The notes: generated from the sequence alone by a model not told the origin. DNA of 64,000 nt from a bacterium (GCA_021786295.1 JAJYNO010000017.1:114389-178388); one strand, 5' to 3'. Shown: positions 1-9,075, counted from the first letter of the stretch. Numbers and translations are program-made.

Positions 1-42
1 CCGGTCCCCGGCTTCGGCGGGACTCCGATGAACGGGCGCAGG

Positions 43-53
43 TTTTGTACAAT
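43..53 (+). promoter_or_regulatory. -10 promoter box TTTTGTACAAT, leaderless start
   Basis: TACAAT ends 6 nt before the ATG at 60. No Shine-Dalgarno sequence precedes that ATG, so transcription should begin at or next to the start codon. The same TTTTGTAnAAT string recurs upstream of three other genes in this window. Confidence 0.5.
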
Positions 54-59
54 CTGAGG

Positions 60-779
60 ATGAAACAGAGCAAACTGCTGTTGTCCCTGGCCTTCGTGCT
101 GCTCCTGCAGCCCTCGCTTCACTGCGGCGAATGGGTAATAAAGCACACCGCCTATTATATCCCCGCGGAAGAGGAGAGCTTCCCCGGCTTCCCGCCGCCT
201 CCGGCGGCAGGCTCACCGGAGGAGCGCGCTGACATGACGGCCATGCGCGACTGGGAGCTCAAGCGCAGTACGCAGCAGTGCCAGGGGGCTCTCTCGGAGA
301 GGTACGCCACTTACGAAGAGTTCTTCGGGGACATCAGCCCCTTCCCGAGGCCGCTGCCGCCGGCCGCGGCCGCGATACTGGGGCGCATAAGGAGCGACGC
401 CGATACCGCCGCGGACATCGTCAAGAAGCGTTTCGCGCGCGAGAGGCCGTTCCGGAAGGACCCGACCCTGGACCCCTGTCTGGGCAGGGTAGGGGGACTT
501 TCCTACCCCAGCGGCCACGCCACGATCTCCCGCCTTTACGCCCTGGTGCTCTCGGACGTGCGGCCGTCCATGCGCGGGGAGTTCATGGCGCGGGCCGACC
601 AGGCCGCCCTGTACCGGGTCATAGGCGGTGTGCATTACCCGTCCGACGTGGAGGCAGGCAAGAAGCTGGCCGACATGCTTTACGCCGCCTTCAGGAAAAG
701 CCCCTCCTTCCGGCGGGACATTAAGACGCTGAGCAAGCTCGTAAAAAAAGGAACGCCGGCTGAGCCGGCGAAGAAGTAG
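60..779 (+). CDS. PAP2-family secreted acid phosphatase
   Basis: Likely a class A-like non-specific acid phosphatase acting outside the inner membrane on phosphomonoesters or lipid phosphates. The N-terminus (KLLLSLAFVLLLQPSLHCG) is a signal peptide; its Cys followed by Gly could instead be a lipobox. The PAP2 catalytic blocks are all present: K-x6-RP (KKRFARERP), YPSGHA, and R-x5-H-x3-D (RVIGGVHYPSD). About 239 residues, a normal length. I prefer the ATG at 60 to the TTG at 45 because a TACAAT box lies just before it. The stop codon abuts the next start, so the two genes are probably co-transcribed. Substrate unknown. Confidence 0.85.
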   Translation: MKQSKLLLSLAFVLLLQPSLHCGEWVIKHTAYYIPAEEESFPGFPPPPAAGSPEERADMTAMRDWELKRSTQQCQGALSERYATYEEFFGDISPFPRPLPPAAAAILGRIRSDADTAADIVKKRFARERPFRKDPTLDPCLGRVGGLSYPSGHATISRLYALVLSDVRPSMRGEFMARADQAALYRVIGGVHYPSDVEAGKKLADMLYAAFRKSPSFRRDIKTLSKLVKKGTPAEPAKK

Positions 780-1136
780 ATGGACGGGGACAGGCTGGTC
801 TATTCCTCCGGGCCTGACGGCAGGGCCGTCTGCCGCGACTGCGGGAGATCCCCCTGCGGATGCGCCGAAGGGCTGGCTGGGGAGCCGCGCATACGGACCC
901 AGACCGAGCCGGTGCGGGTCTCGTTCCGGCGCACCGGCAAAGGCAGCGGCCTCACGCTGGTGGAGAAGCTGCCGCTGCACCCTGCCGGCAAGGAGGAGCT
1001 GCTGAAAAGGCTCAAGAAGCGTCTCGGCGTCGGCGGCACCGTTAAGAACGGCGCGCTGGAGCTGCAGGGCGACCGCAGGGATTTCGTCAGGACCGAACTG
1101 AAGGCCGCCGGCTACAAGGTCCGCCTCATCGGCTGA
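780..1136 (+). CDS. SUI1/YciH-family translation factor-like protein
   Basis: Small protein related to eIF1/SUI1 (bacterial YciH), expected to act on the ribosome in start-site discrimination. The C-terminal half is the SUI1 fold, rich in basic residues (KLPLHPAGKEELLKRLKKRLG, GGTVKNGALELQGD) and ending AAGYKVRLIG. The N-terminus has a CxxC-x3-CxC cluster (CRDCGRSPCGC), as in archaeal and some bacterial homologues, probably binding a metal. It starts directly after the stop of the phosphatase gene. The family role in bacteria is only partly understood; the assignment rests on the domain pattern. Confidence 0.85.
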   Translation: MDGDRLVYSSGPDGRAVCRDCGRSPCGCAEGLAGEPRIRTQTEPVRVSFRRTGKGSGLTLVEKLPLHPAGKEELLKRLKKRLGVGGTVKNGALELQGDRRDFVRTELKAAGYKVRLIG

Positions 1137-1202
1137 CGGCGCCAGCCGCTCCGGCCGAGGCGCGGATCTTCCCGCCGCAGCGGGCATGGGGCGGCGGTAA
1201 AA

Positions 1203-1211
1203 TGCTAAAAT
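1203..1211 (+). promoter_or_regulatory. extended -10 promoter (TGC-TAAAAT) for ABC-F gene
   Basis: TGCTAAAAT is an extended -10 box without a clear -35. It sits about 90 nt before the ATG at 1303. The 13-mer GCTAAAATATATC (1204-1216) recurs exactly upstream of the proline dehydrogenase gene (62687-62699). The leader holds a GGCGCC-caact-GGCGCC hairpin (1279-1295) just before the start, and no Shine-Dalgarno sequence is visible. Confidence 0.5.
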
Positions 1212-1302
1212 ATATCATCGGCAGTCCCGGCACCCCTGGTCTCTGCGGTCCTTGGTTCCCGGAAAAGCAAGCTGCTTCGGCGCCCAACTGGCGCCCGCTC
1301 CC

Positions 1303-3120
1303 ATGATAACCCTGCGCAACGTCTGCAAATCATTCGGTTCACAGGTCCTCTTCGAGGACGCCTCGCTGCAGGTGAACGAGGGCGACCGTTTCGCGCTGGT
1401 CGGCCCGAACGGCGCCGGCAAGTCCACGCTGTTCAAGATGATGCTGCGCGCGGAGGAGGCCGACGAGGGCGAACTGCAGTTCAAGAAGGGCGTGGTGGCC
1501 GGCTACCTGCCGCAGGAGAACCCGCCGCTTTCCGAGAGGACCGTGATAGAGGAAGTGCTGGACGGCGCCGAGGACTTCGACGGGCGCCTCGAGGCCGAGG
1601 GCAAGGCGATACTGATGGGCCTCGGCTTCAGGGTGGAGCATTTCACGCGCCAGGTCAATACGCTCTCCGGCGGCTGGGCCATGCGCGCGGCTATGGCGAA
1701 GCTGCTGCTGAAGAAGCCGGACCTGCTGCTCCTCGACGAGCCGACGAACCACCTGGACCTGGACTCGCTCCTGTGGCTGGAGGACTACCTGCAGGGCTAC
1801 CAGGGCGCCATCTTCGTCATCTCGCACGACCGAGACTTCATCAATAAGATCTGCCATTCCATAGTTTCGCTGCAGGAACACAGGCTGCGCGTCTATCGCG
1901 GGGACTACGAACATTACCTGGAGCAGCGCGAGGCCGAGAAGCAGAAGCTCTACTCCGCCTGGCGCCTGCAGCAGGAGCAGATAGCGCAGATGGAGGATTT
2001 CGTCGCGCGCAACCGCGCCCGCGTCTCCACGTCCAACCGCGCGCAGAGCATGCTCAAGCGCCTGGAGAAGCTGGAACGCATAGAGCTGCCCGCGGAGACG
2101 AAGACCGTGAAGATCCGCTTCCCGCAGCCCTCCCGCACCGCCACCAAGGTGCTGGAGCTCAGGAACATCGGCAAGACCTACCAGGTGCCCGGGCACCCCG
2201 ACATCAAGGTCTACGAGAACTTCAACTTCACCCTGGAGCGCGGCCAGAAGATGTGCTTCGTCGGCCATAACGGCGCGGGCAAGAGCACGCTGCTCAAGAT
2301 GCTGGCCGGCGTGATAGAGCCGGATTCCGGCGAGCGCGCGCTCGGCCTCAACGTGAAGACCGGCTATTTCTCGCAGCACCGCGAGGGCATCCTGGACCCG
2401 CGAAAGACCGTGCTGCAGGAGGCCATGGACAACGACCGGATGAACCCCGAGCTGATGGTGCGCACCGTGCTCGGCACGTTCCTGTTCCCCGGCGACAACG
2501 TCTACAAGAAGACCGAGGTGCTCAGCGGCGGAGAGAAGAGCCGGCTCATGCTTGTGAAACTGCTGCTGGACCCGCCGAACGTGCTGCTGATGGACGAACC
2601 CACCACGCACCTCGACATGGCCAGCGTGGACGCGCTGGTAGCCGCGCTCAAGGAGTTCGAGGGCACGCTGTGCTTCATCAGCCACGACGTCTATTTCATC
2701 AACGCGCTGGCCGATTCCGTGGTGCACGTGGACGGCGGGAAGACCACCGTCTACCCCGGCAACTACGACTACTTCCGCTACCGCCAGGAGCAGCTGGCCA
2801 GAGAGGCGGCGGGGGAGAGGCGCAGCGCCGCCGAGCCGGAGAGACCGGCCCCGGCGCAGGATTACGAAGAGAAGAAGCGCCAGGAGGCCGAGGCGCGCAA
2901 GAAGAGCCGCCACGCCGAGAAGCTGAAGAAAGAGATCGAGTATTCGCGCAAGACCGTGGAGAGCCTGGCCGCCAGAATGTCGGACCCGGCCGTGCACGCC
3001 GACTACAATCAGGTCAAGGAACTCGGTGAAAAGATAGCCGCCCTCGAAGCCAAGATCTCCGCCTGGACCGGCGAACTGGCCGGTATGGAAGGCCAGGAGA
3101 ATGTGAACGCCGTCCGGTAA
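1303..3120 (+). CDS. ABC-F family ATPase (ribosome-associated)
   Basis: Soluble protein with two ABC cassettes and no membrane segment, typical of ABC-F factors that act in the ribosomal E site on stalled or hibernating ribosomes. Cassette 1 has GPNGAGKST, LSGGW and LLLLDEPTNHLD. Cassette 2 has GHNGAGKST, LSGGEKSR and LLMDEPTTHLD. An arm/linker rich in K, R and E lies between them, and a C-terminal coiled coil (about residues 520-600) resembles Uup and YdiF-type members. The track start at 1252 adds 17 unconserved residues; MITLRNVCKSFG at 1303 matches the family start. The exact subfamily is uncertain. Confidence 0.9.
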   Translation: MITLRNVCKSFGSQVLFEDASLQVNEGDRFALVGPNGAGKSTLFKMMLRAEEADEGELQFKKGVVAGYLPQENPPLSERTVIEEVLDGAEDFDGRLEAEGKAILMGLGFRVEHFTRQVNTLSGGWAMRAAMAKLLLKKPDLLLLDEPTNHLDLDSLLWLEDYLQGYQGAIFVISHDRDFINKICHSIVSLQEHRLRVYRGDYEHYLEQREAEKQKLYSAWRLQQEQIAQMEDFVARNRARVSTSNRAQSMLKRLEKLERIELPAETKTVKIRFPQPSRTATKVLELRNIGKTYQVPGHPDIKVYENFNFTLERGQKMCFVGHNGAGKSTLLKMLAGVIEPDSGERALGLNVKTGYFSQHREGILDPRKTVLQEAMDNDRMNPELMVRTVLGTFLFPGDNVYKKTEVLSGGEKSRLMLVKLLLDPPNVLLMDEPTTHLDMASVDALVAALKEFEGTLCFISHDVYFINALADSVVHVDGGKTTVYPGNYDYFRYRQEQLAREAAGERRSAAEPERPAPAQDYEEKKRQEAEARKKSRHAEKLKKEIEYSRKTVESLAARMSDPAVHADYNQVKELGEKIAALEAKISAWTGELAGMEGQENVNAVR

Positions 3121-3127
3121 ACGGGGC

Positions 3128-3263
3128 AAGTTCATGCGGCCGCATGGGCCCCTCGGGCACGCGGTCGCGAACACCGTTCGCGCCGCTCGCCACTCGGGCT
3201 CGTCGCTTACGCGAGCCTCGCCCTCCGTGACGGCCCTCGGAACCCATGCGGCCGTATGAACTT
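3128..3263. repeat. 136-bp structured inverted-repeat element
   Basis: The 30-nt arms 3128-3157 and 3234-3263 are inverted copies matching at about 27 positions; AAGTTCATgCGGCCGCATGGG faces CCCATGCGGCCGtATGAACTT. Between them are two smaller hairpins: GCGAAC-acc-GTTCGC near 3166-3181 and GGCTCG-n9-CGAGCC near 3197-3217. The whole could fold into a cloverleaf. It contains no gene and lies between an ABC-F gene and typA. It may be a non-autonomous mobile repeat; no second copy was found in this window. Confidence 0.75.
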
Positions 3264-3362
3264 GCTGGGATATGAAAAGGGATGAATAGTTGTCAGGGGC
3301 TGGAGATGGCGGGGGGGCAGGAGGGTACCAGCCCGCTGCCAGCGACAACGATCAAAGGATCT

Positions 3363-5234
3363 ATGCAGGAACTTTCTAGGAGCACTATACAAGATATGCA
3401 ACAGGATAACGCCAAGCGCAGGCCCGACCTGCGCAACATCGCCATTATCGCCCACGTCGACCACGGGAAGACCACGCTGGTCGACGCCATGCTCAAGCAG
3501 ACCGGGGCCTTCCGCGACAAGGCCGGCGAGGAAGCCGTCTGCATCATGGACTCCAACGACCTCGAGCGCGAGCGCGGCATCACGATCCTCTCCAAGAACA
3601 CTTCCGTCCGCTACGGCGGCAGCACGATCCATATCGTCGACACCCCGGGCCACGCCGACTTCGGCAGCGAGGTCGAACGCGTGCTCAGGATGGTCGACGG
3701 CGTGCTGCTGCTGGTCGACGCCCTCGACGGCCCGATGCCGCAGACCCGCTTCGTGCTGAAGAAGTCGCTCGCGCTCGGCCTCAGGCCCATCGTCGTCATA
3801 AACAAGGTGGACCGCCCCAACTGCGACCCGCACGCGGCCCTGGACAAGGTCTTCGCGCTGTTCATGGAGCTCGGCGCCAGCGACGCGCAGCTGGACTTCC
3901 CGATAGTTTACGCCGTCGGCCGCGACGGCTGGGCCTCCGCCGACTACCACAAGCCGGAGAAGGACCTGAAGTTCCTCTTTGAGACCATCCTGAAGCACGT
4001 GCCCGGCCCGCTAGACCTCGGCGACTCTCCGCTGCGCATGCTCGTCACTATGCTCGATTACAGCTCCTATACCGGCCGCATAGGCATAGGCCGCATAACG
4101 CAGGGAGTGATCACCTCTGGCCAGCAGGTCTCGATAGCCTCTCCTAAGACCGAGGCGAAGGTCCGCAAGGTCATGCAGCTGATGGGCTACCAGGGCCTGG
4201 AGCGCGTCAATATCAAGGAGGCCCGTTCCGGCGACATAGTGGCCGTGGCCGGCCTGGAGGGGATAGAGGTCGGCGACACCGTCAGCGACCCGGAGAACCC
4301 CGGGGTGCTGCCCGGCCTCGAGATAGAGCAGCCCACGCTCAGCATGGAGTTCTACGCCAACGACGGCCCTTTCGCCGGGCGCGAGGGCAAGTTCGTCACC
4401 GCTACGCAGCTCCGCGACCGCCTGTTCCGCGAGCAGCAGACCAACGTGGGACTTAAGGTGGAGGAGATCCCCGGGGAGGGCGGCTTCAAGGTCAGCGGCC
4501 GCGGCGAGCTTCATCTGTCCGTGCTGATAGAGACGATGCGCCGCGAGGGCTACGAGCTCTGCGTTTCCAAGATGGCAGTCATCACTCACCAGGAGAACGG
4601 CGTTACCGTGGAGCCGGTCGAGCTGCTGCTGCTGGACGCGCCGGCCGAGTTCCAGGGGGCGGTGATGAACGCGCTGGGCGCGCGGGGCGCTCAGCTGAAG
4701 GACATGCATACCGACGCCGACGGCAGGGTCCGCTTCGAGTACGTGATCTCCTCGCGCGCGCTGATAGGCTTCAAGGGCGAGTTCATGACGTTCACCAGGG
4801 GCTCCGGCCTGATGCACCACAGCTTCCACGGCTTTATGCCGGAGGGCTCCTTCAGCCGCCCGCAGCGCAACGGCGTCTTCATCGCCAAGGAGTCCGGCAA
4901 GACGGCAGGCTACGCGCTGAACGGCCTGCAGGACCACGGCAGGATGTTCGTGGGCCCCGGCGAGGACGTATACGCCGGCCAGGTAGTCGGCGAGAACTGC
5001 CGCTCCAACGACCTGATCACGAACCCCTGCAAGGAAAAGAAGCAGACCAATATGCGCTCCTCCACCGCCGACATGTCCATCATACTCACGCCGCCGGTGG
5101 TCATGAGCCTGGAGCAGGCTATAGAGTACGTGGAGGAGGACGAGTTCGTGGAGGTCTCGCCCAAGAGCATCCGCTTGCGCAAGAAGGTGCTGGACCACAG
5201 CCTGCGCAAACGCGGCGACAAGGAGTTCGTCTGA
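3363..5234 (+). CDS. typA: translational GTPase TypA/BipA
   Basis: Ribosome-binding GTPase involved in 50S assembly and stress adaptation. G-domain motifs: AHVDHGKTT (G1), RGITI (G2), DTPGHADF (G3), NKVD (G4). They are followed by EF-G-like domains II, III and V and the TypA-specific C-terminal domain ([20 protein letters not shown]). About 623 residues, near the usual 600-615. The start at 3363 has AAAGGA six nt upstream. M39 of the track ORF (3396) also fits the family and has a TATACA box 4 nt before it, so the start is unsettled. It overlaps the next gene by 1 nt. Confidence 0.95.
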   Translation: MQELSRSTIQDMQQDNAKRRPDLRNIAIIAHVDHGKTTLVDAMLKQTGAFRDKAGEEAVCIMDSNDLERERGITILSKNTSVRYGGSTIHIVDTPGHADFGSEVERVLRMVDGVLLLVDALDGPMPQTRFVLKKSLALGLRPIVVINKVDRPNCDPHAALDKVFALFMELGASDAQLDFPIVYAVGRDGWASADYHKPEKDLKFLFETILKHVPGPLDLGDSPLRMLVTMLDYSSYTGRIGIGRITQGVITSGQQVSIASPKTEAKVRKVMQLMGYQGLERVNIKEARSGDIVAVAGLEGIEVGDTVSDPENPGVLPGLEIEQPTLSMEFYANDGPFAGREGKFVTATQLRDRLFREQQTNVGLKVEEIPGEGGFKVSGRGELHLSVLIETMRREGYELCVSKMAVITHQENGVTVEPVELLLLDAPAEFQGAVMNALGARGAQLKDMHTDADGRVRFEYVISSRALIGFKGEFMTFTRGSGLMHHSFHGFMPEGSFSRPQRNGVFIAKESGKTAGYALNGLQDHGRMFVGPGEDVYAGQVVGENCRSNDLITNPCKEKKQTNMRSSTADMSIILTPPVVMSLEQAIEYVEEDEFVEVSPKSIRLRKKVLDHSLRKRGDKEFV

Positions 5235-5512
5235 TGGACAACCTGACGATGGCGGGGCTGCAGGGGACCGAAGGCGGCTCGAAGGGGGTCGCGCTGCTGT
5301 CCGGGATGAGCGCCGGCTCGATCATAGCCGCCGTCCTGTTCTCCCTGGTCGGGCTTGTCTACCTTAAGCAGGGCCGGGAGCGGGCCGACGTGACGCGCAT
5401 GGTCTGCGGCGTGGCGCTGATGGGTTACACCTTCTTCGTTTCCGGCACTCTCTATACGGTGCTGGTCGGCGCGCTGCTGACGGCGGCCCCGTTCATTCTG
5501 GACAGGTTCTGA
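5234..5512 (+). CDS. small hypothetical membrane protein
   Basis: A 92-residue protein I do not recognise by name. It has two or three hydrophobic segments: SIIAAVLFSLVGLVYL (about 28-43), MVCGVALMGYTFFVSGTLYTVLVG (about 56-79) and a short hydrophobic end. Between the first two is a charged turn, KQGRERADVTR. It overlaps both neighbours by one base (TGATGG at each end), so it is translationally coupled to typA and to the CYTH gene. A start at M25 (MSAGSII) is also possible. No catalytic motif is visible; membrane location is the only safe claim. Confidence 0.7.
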   Translation: MDNLTMAGLQGTEGGSKGVALLSGMSAGSIIAAVLFSLVGLVYLKQGRERADVTRMVCGVALMGYTFFVSGTLYTVLVGALLTAAPFILDRF

Positions 5513-6027
5513 TGGGGCGGAACGTGGAGATCAAGGCCCGCGCCTCTGACTGGGACGCCCAGGTCCGCAGAGGAATGGCACTGGCCTCCGCCACCGAGCT
5601 CATCTTCCAGACGGACACCTTCTTCGGCTGCGCCAACGGCAGGCTGAAGCTGCGCCGCGAACGCGGGCGCGGCGCCACGCTCATCTTCTACCGCCGCCCC
5701 GTCTCCGGCGGCCCAAAAACCTCGGACTACGTGCTTATCCCGCTGGCGGACGGCGCCTCCGCGCTCGGGTTCTTTTCCCGGAAGCTGGGCGCGGAGAGGA
5801 CCGTGTCGAAAAAGCGCCTGGTCTGTTTCGTCGGGCGCACGCGCGTGCATTTCGACGAGGTCGATGGGCTGGGGCGTTTCATAGAGCTGGAGGTCGTGCT
5901 GGGGCCGCGGGAATCCCCAGCCTCCGGCCGCAGGGAAGCCGGGGCCCTGATGAAGGCGCTGGGCATAAGGCCCGCCGACCTGCTTGCCGGAGCCTACGCG
6001 GACATGCCGCGGGCGGACAGGGCGTGA
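5512..6027 (+). CDS. CYTH-domain protein (class IV adenylate cyclase-like)
   Basis: Member of the CYTH/triphosphate-tunnel superfamily, which includes CyaB cyclases and thiamine or inorganic triphosphatases. It opens with the hallmark NVEIKAR, a form of ExExK, and has inward-facing basic pairs (LKLRRERG, KKRLVCFVGRTRVHFDEVDGLG) and the acidic strand FIELEVVLG that binds metal. About 171 residues, usual for CyaB-like single-domain forms. Which triphosphate it uses cannot be told from sequence. It is coupled to the small membrane gene before it and followed by a new promoter. Confidence 0.85.
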   Translation: MGRNVEIKARASDWDAQVRRGMALASATELIFQTDTFFGCANGRLKLRRERGRGATLIFYRRPVSGGPKTSDYVLIPLADGASALGFFSRKLGAERTVSKKRLVCFVGRTRVHFDEVDGLGRFIELEVVLGPRESPASGRREAGALMKALGIRPADLLAGAYADMPRADRA

Positions 6028-6040
6028 AGGCCGGGCCAGG

Positions 6041-6051
6041 ATTTGTATAAT
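6041..6051 (+). promoter_or_regulatory. -10 box ATTTGTATAAT, leaderless start of methyltransferase gene
   Basis: TATAAT at 6046-6051 ends 7 nt before the ATG at 6059, with no Shine-Dalgarno sequence between. It matches the TTTTGTAnAAT pattern seen at 43, 50237 and 56818. Confidence 0.55.
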
Positions 6052-6058
6052 TCCGAAT

Positions 6059-7246
6059 ATGGGCGATAAGATCTACTCCAAGGCGGGCGGGCTTCCCAGG
6101 GTCAAGCTGTCGCACGCCCCGGCCGGGCCAAACGCCTTCAAGAGGATGATAGATACGGCCGACCGGGCCGAGCCAGGCCAGCTGGTGGCCGTCTACGACA
6201 AGAACGGCAATCCCTACGGCACGGCCATCTACAACCCGCGCAGCCAGATCACGCTGCGCATCGTCAGCCGGGAGAACCCCGATGAATTCTCCGTGGAGAA
6301 GTTCCTGGACGAGAAAGTCTCCAGGGCGGTTTCGCTGAGGCGCGGCGTGCTGAGGCTGCCGGAGCGGACCGACGCCTACCGGCTCGTCCACGACTACGCC
6401 GACGGCCTGCCCGGCCTGACCGCCGACATCTACAAGGACCAGATCGTTCTCGAGTTCTATTCGCTGGGCATGTACCGGCTCTGGCCGGCCATACAGGCCG
6501 CCTTCAAGAAGCAGTTCCCCGAGGCCGTTTTCCATCACCGCGCCAGCGCCTACACCCAGGAGATGGAGGGGTTCTCGATAAAGCCCGAGGCCGCGGCGTC
6601 CCACAAGACGCGCATCTCCGAGAACGGGGTGCAGTTCGAGCTGGACCTGAAGGCCGGATACAAGACGGGTTTTTTCTGCGACCAGCGCGAGAACCGGCTG
6701 TACGCCTCGTCGCTGGCCGCGGGCCGCCGGATGCTGGACATCTGCGCCTACACGGGCGGCTTCGGCGTCTACGCCGCGAAGCTCGGCGGGGCTTCCGAAG
6801 TGACCTGCGTGGAGCTGGACCCGGAGGCCAGCGCGCTTTCCAGGCGCAACGCCAACATCAACAGAGTGAGCGTGGACGCCGTCTGCGCCGACGCTTTCAC
6901 CTACATGCGGCAGATGCTGGAGCAGAAGCGCCGTTACGGCCTCGTCGTGCTGGACCCGTACAAGCTGGTCTCGAGCCGCGAGGAGCGCGAGAAAGGCATC
7001 TTCAAGTACCGTGATTTCAACCGGCTGGCGCTGTCGCTGGTGGAGGAGGGAGGCGTCTTCGTCACCTGTTCCTGCAGCGGGATGGTGTCGATGGAGGAGT
7101 TCTCGTTCATATTGAGGGGTGCGGCCTCCAACACCGGCCGGCGCGTGCAGATACTCAAGAAGGCCGGGGCAGGGCCCGACCACCCGGTGGCGGCCGACTA
7201 CCCGGAAGGGGAATACCTGAAATGCATCTTCTGCCGCGTCTTCTGA
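6059..7246 (+). CDS. class I SAM-dependent rRNA methyltransferase, RlmI-like
   Basis: Resembles RlmI/RlmCD-type 23S rRNA m5C methyltransferases. A short PUA-like N-terminal region (about 1-75) precedes the central and Rossmann domains. The SAM site is MLDICAYTGGFGVYAAKLGG with acidic CVELDPEAS. Catalytic motifs are LDPYKL (RlmI usually has DPPKF) and TCSCS, which carries the catalytic Cys. About 395 residues, the family length. The track start at 5984 lies inside the upstream gene; the ATG at 6059 follows its own TATAAT box. The exact target base is inferred from family only. Confidence 0.88.
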   Translation: MGDKIYSKAGGLPRVKLSHAPAGPNAFKRMIDTADRAEPGQLVAVYDKNGNPYGTAIYNPRSQITLRIVSRENPDEFSVEKFLDEKVSRAVSLRRGVLRLPERTDAYRLVHDYADGLPGLTADIYKDQIVLEFYSLGMYRLWPAIQAAFKKQFPEAVFHHRASAYTQEMEGFSIKPEAAASHKTRISENGVQFELDLKAGYKTGFFCDQRENRLYASSLAAGRRMLDICAYTGGFGVYAAKLGGASEVTCVELDPEASALSRRNANINRVSVDAVCADAFTYMRQMLEQKRRYGLVVLDPYKLVSSREEREKGIFKYRDFNRLALSLVEEGGVFVTCSCSGMVSMEEFSFILRGAASNTGRRVQILKKAGAGPDHPVAADYPEGEYLKCIFCRVF

Positions 7247-7282
7247 CGCGCGGCTTCGGGCAATAGCGGGCAAGGGGGAACC

Positions 7283-7741
7283 ATGAAGGAACGGGAGCGG
7301 ACCGAGCATCTCAGATTTCTGGCCGAGGCCGTCATCGAGGCCCGCAGGGGTCTGAAGGAGGGCGGCATACCTATAGGCGCCGTGCTGGTGAAGGACGGCA
7401 GGGTAATAGGCCGCGGGCGCAACAGGCGCGTGCAGAAGAGGTCCGCCATCCTGCACGCCGAGATGGACTGCCTGGAGAACGCCGGCCGTCTGAAAGCCGC
7501 CGACTATAAAAAGTGCGTCATCTACTCCACCCTCTCCCCCTGCCCCATGTGCACCGGGGCCATACTGCTCTACCGGATCCCGACCGTGGTGATGGGAGAG
7601 AACGCGACCTTCAAGGGGCCGGAGAACTACGCCCGGAAGTTCGCCAGGTTGATAAACCTGGATTCGGAGGAATGCAAAGGGCTGATGCGCGGCTTCATAA
7701 AGGCGCGCCCCGGGCTCTGGCGCGAGGACATAGGCGTTTAG
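7283..7741 (+). CDS. cytosine deaminase, yeast FCY1-type nucleoside deaminase fold
   Basis: Zinc-dependent deaminase of the CDA/TadA superfamily: HAEMD supplies the zinc His and proton-shuttle Glu, and SPCPMCTGA supplies the two zinc Cys. The C-terminal half follows yeast cytosine deaminase closely in layout (TLSPCPMCTGAILLYRIP, VVMGENATFKG, KARPGLWREDIGV), and the length of 152 is close to FCY1. Expected reaction: cytosine to uracil in pyrimidine salvage. A guanine- or tRNA-type deaminase is less likely given the conserved tail. The ATG follows GGGGGAACC. It stands as a short separate gene before the signalling island. Confidence 0.82.
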   Translation: MKERERTEHLRFLAEAVIEARRGLKEGGIPIGAVLVKDGRVIGRGRNRRVQKRSAILHAEMDCLENAGRLKAADYKKCVIYSTLSPCPMCTGAILLYRIPTVVMGENATFKGPENYARKFARLINLDSEECKGLMRGFIKARPGLWREDIGV

Positions 7742-7774
7742 CGCCCTCGGCTCGGACACCGGACCGGACCTGAT

Positions 7775-9046
7775 ATGAAAAAATTGATCAGCGCATTGGA
7801 CAGGGGGCAGGTCACCACCTTCTCGCGCAGCTCCTATGAGACCGTGTTCTCCGTCTTCATGGTGGCCCTCGCCTGGCTCTACAGGGGGAACCCGCTGATC
7901 GTCTATCCCGCCGTACTGTACTGCTTCCTGGTCCTGCTTGGCTCCAACCTTGTCTTCAATTACCTGCTGCGCAGGCGCACGGCCGTGAACACCTGGCTGG
8001 TGGACCTGATACTGCTGGTGAACTTCTGGACCATAACGGCCATACTGGTCTACTCCGGCGGCGGCGACTCGTATTTCTGGGTGCTTTACCTGCTGCCGGT
8101 GTTCGCGGCCGCCCTTATGGCCAGGGCCAAGGACGCGGCCGGCATGGTCGCGCTCTGCGCCATAAGCCTGGTCGTCCTGAGCTGGCCGGTCTCCATCTGG
8201 GACCTGGCGGGACTGCTGGCCCTGTCCGCCAAAATAGCCGTGGTCTCGTTCTCGGCCTGGGTGGTTTTTACCACGGCGCAGGCCAGGAAGGTCTCCGAGG
8301 CGGGGCTGGCCTTCAAGCGCGCGCAGGTGGAGGCCCTTTCCAGGGACATAGAGGCCAAGGAGACGGCGCTAGTAAAAAGCGCCTCCTCCAGCGAACTTGG
8401 TACTCTCGTCGGGGGGGTATTGCACGACCTCGGCAACGTGATCTCGGTCATCCTGCTCAGCTCCGAGATAGCGGCCGAAGCGGAAGGGCCGGAGAAGGCG
8501 GACCTGGACCGCACGCTGAAGGCGGCCAGGCTGGCCAAGACCATGATCATCAACGCGATGGGCATAGTGCGCGGCCAGGATTACGTTTTTGAGCCGGTCT
8601 CTCTGGGCGAGGTGGCGGAATCGGCCTGCATGCTCACCAGCTACGCCGCCAGGAAGGCGGGGGCCGAGATAAAGGTGGACATCCCCAGGTCCCTTCCCAT
8701 GATCAGGGGCAGCCGTGTGCATCTGGAGCGCATATTCATAAACACCATCCTGAACTCCCTCTCGTTCGTCAGCGCGGAGGGGCTGGTGCGCCTCTCGGCT
8801 TCGGCGGAGGCGGACGGCGTGAAGATAGAGATCTCCGATAACGGACCCGGGTTCCCCGAAAAGATGCTGGGCGAAGGCATCAAGGCCTTCGGGACCACGC
8901 GCAAGGAAACGGGCGGCACCGGGCTTGGACTTTTCGTCTGTTCCCAGATCGCGGCGCGGCACGGCGGAAGAGTGGAGCTGGCCCGCGGCGAGGGCGGCGG
9001 CGCCCTGGTGCGCTTCTTTCTCCCGCTGGACGGTCCCAGGACCTGA
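7775..9046 (+). CDS. membrane sensor histidine kinase
   Basis: About 423 residues. The first 165 or so hold roughly six hydrophobic helices and no recognisable periplasmic sensor domain. A linker helix leads to the phosphoacceptor block LVGGVLHDLGNVIS (His about 217). The HATPase domain shows an N box (NTILNSL), DNGPGFP and GTGLGLF. HDLGN places it with the HDxxN kinases. Ligand unknown; it may sense the membrane or a small hydrophobic signal. No receiver gene is directly attached, so its partner is probably one of the regulators downstream. Confidence 0.9.
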   Translation: MKKLISALDRGQVTTFSRSSYETVFSVFMVALAWLYRGNPLIVYPAVLYCFLVLLGSNLVFNYLLRRRTAVNTWLVDLILLVNFWTITAILVYSGGGDSYFWVLYLLPVFAAALMARAKDAAGMVALCAISLVVLSWPVSIWDLAGLLALSAKIAVVSFSAWVVFTTAQARKVSEAGLAFKRAQVEALSRDIEAKETALVKSASSSELGTLVGGVLHDLGNVISVILLSSEIAAEAEGPEKADLDRTLKAARLAKTMIINAMGIVRGQDYVFEPVSLGEVAESACMLTSYAARKAGAEIKVDIPRSLPMIRGSRVHLERIFINTILNSLSFVSAEGLVRLSASAEADGVKIEISDNGPGFPEKMLGEGIKAFGTTRKETGGTGLGLFVCSQIAARHGGRVELARGEGGGALVRFFLPLDGPRT

Positions 9047-9069
9047 GCCCGGGGCGCGGCCGGTTTTTA

Positions 9070-9075
9070 TATAAT
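9070..9075 (+). promoter_or_regulatory. -10 box TATAAT upstream of hybrid kinase
   Basis: TTTTTATATAAT lies about 57 nt before the ATG at 9133, which has its own GGAGGGGGG Shine-Dalgarno sequence. The leader is GC-rich. Confidence 0.4.
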
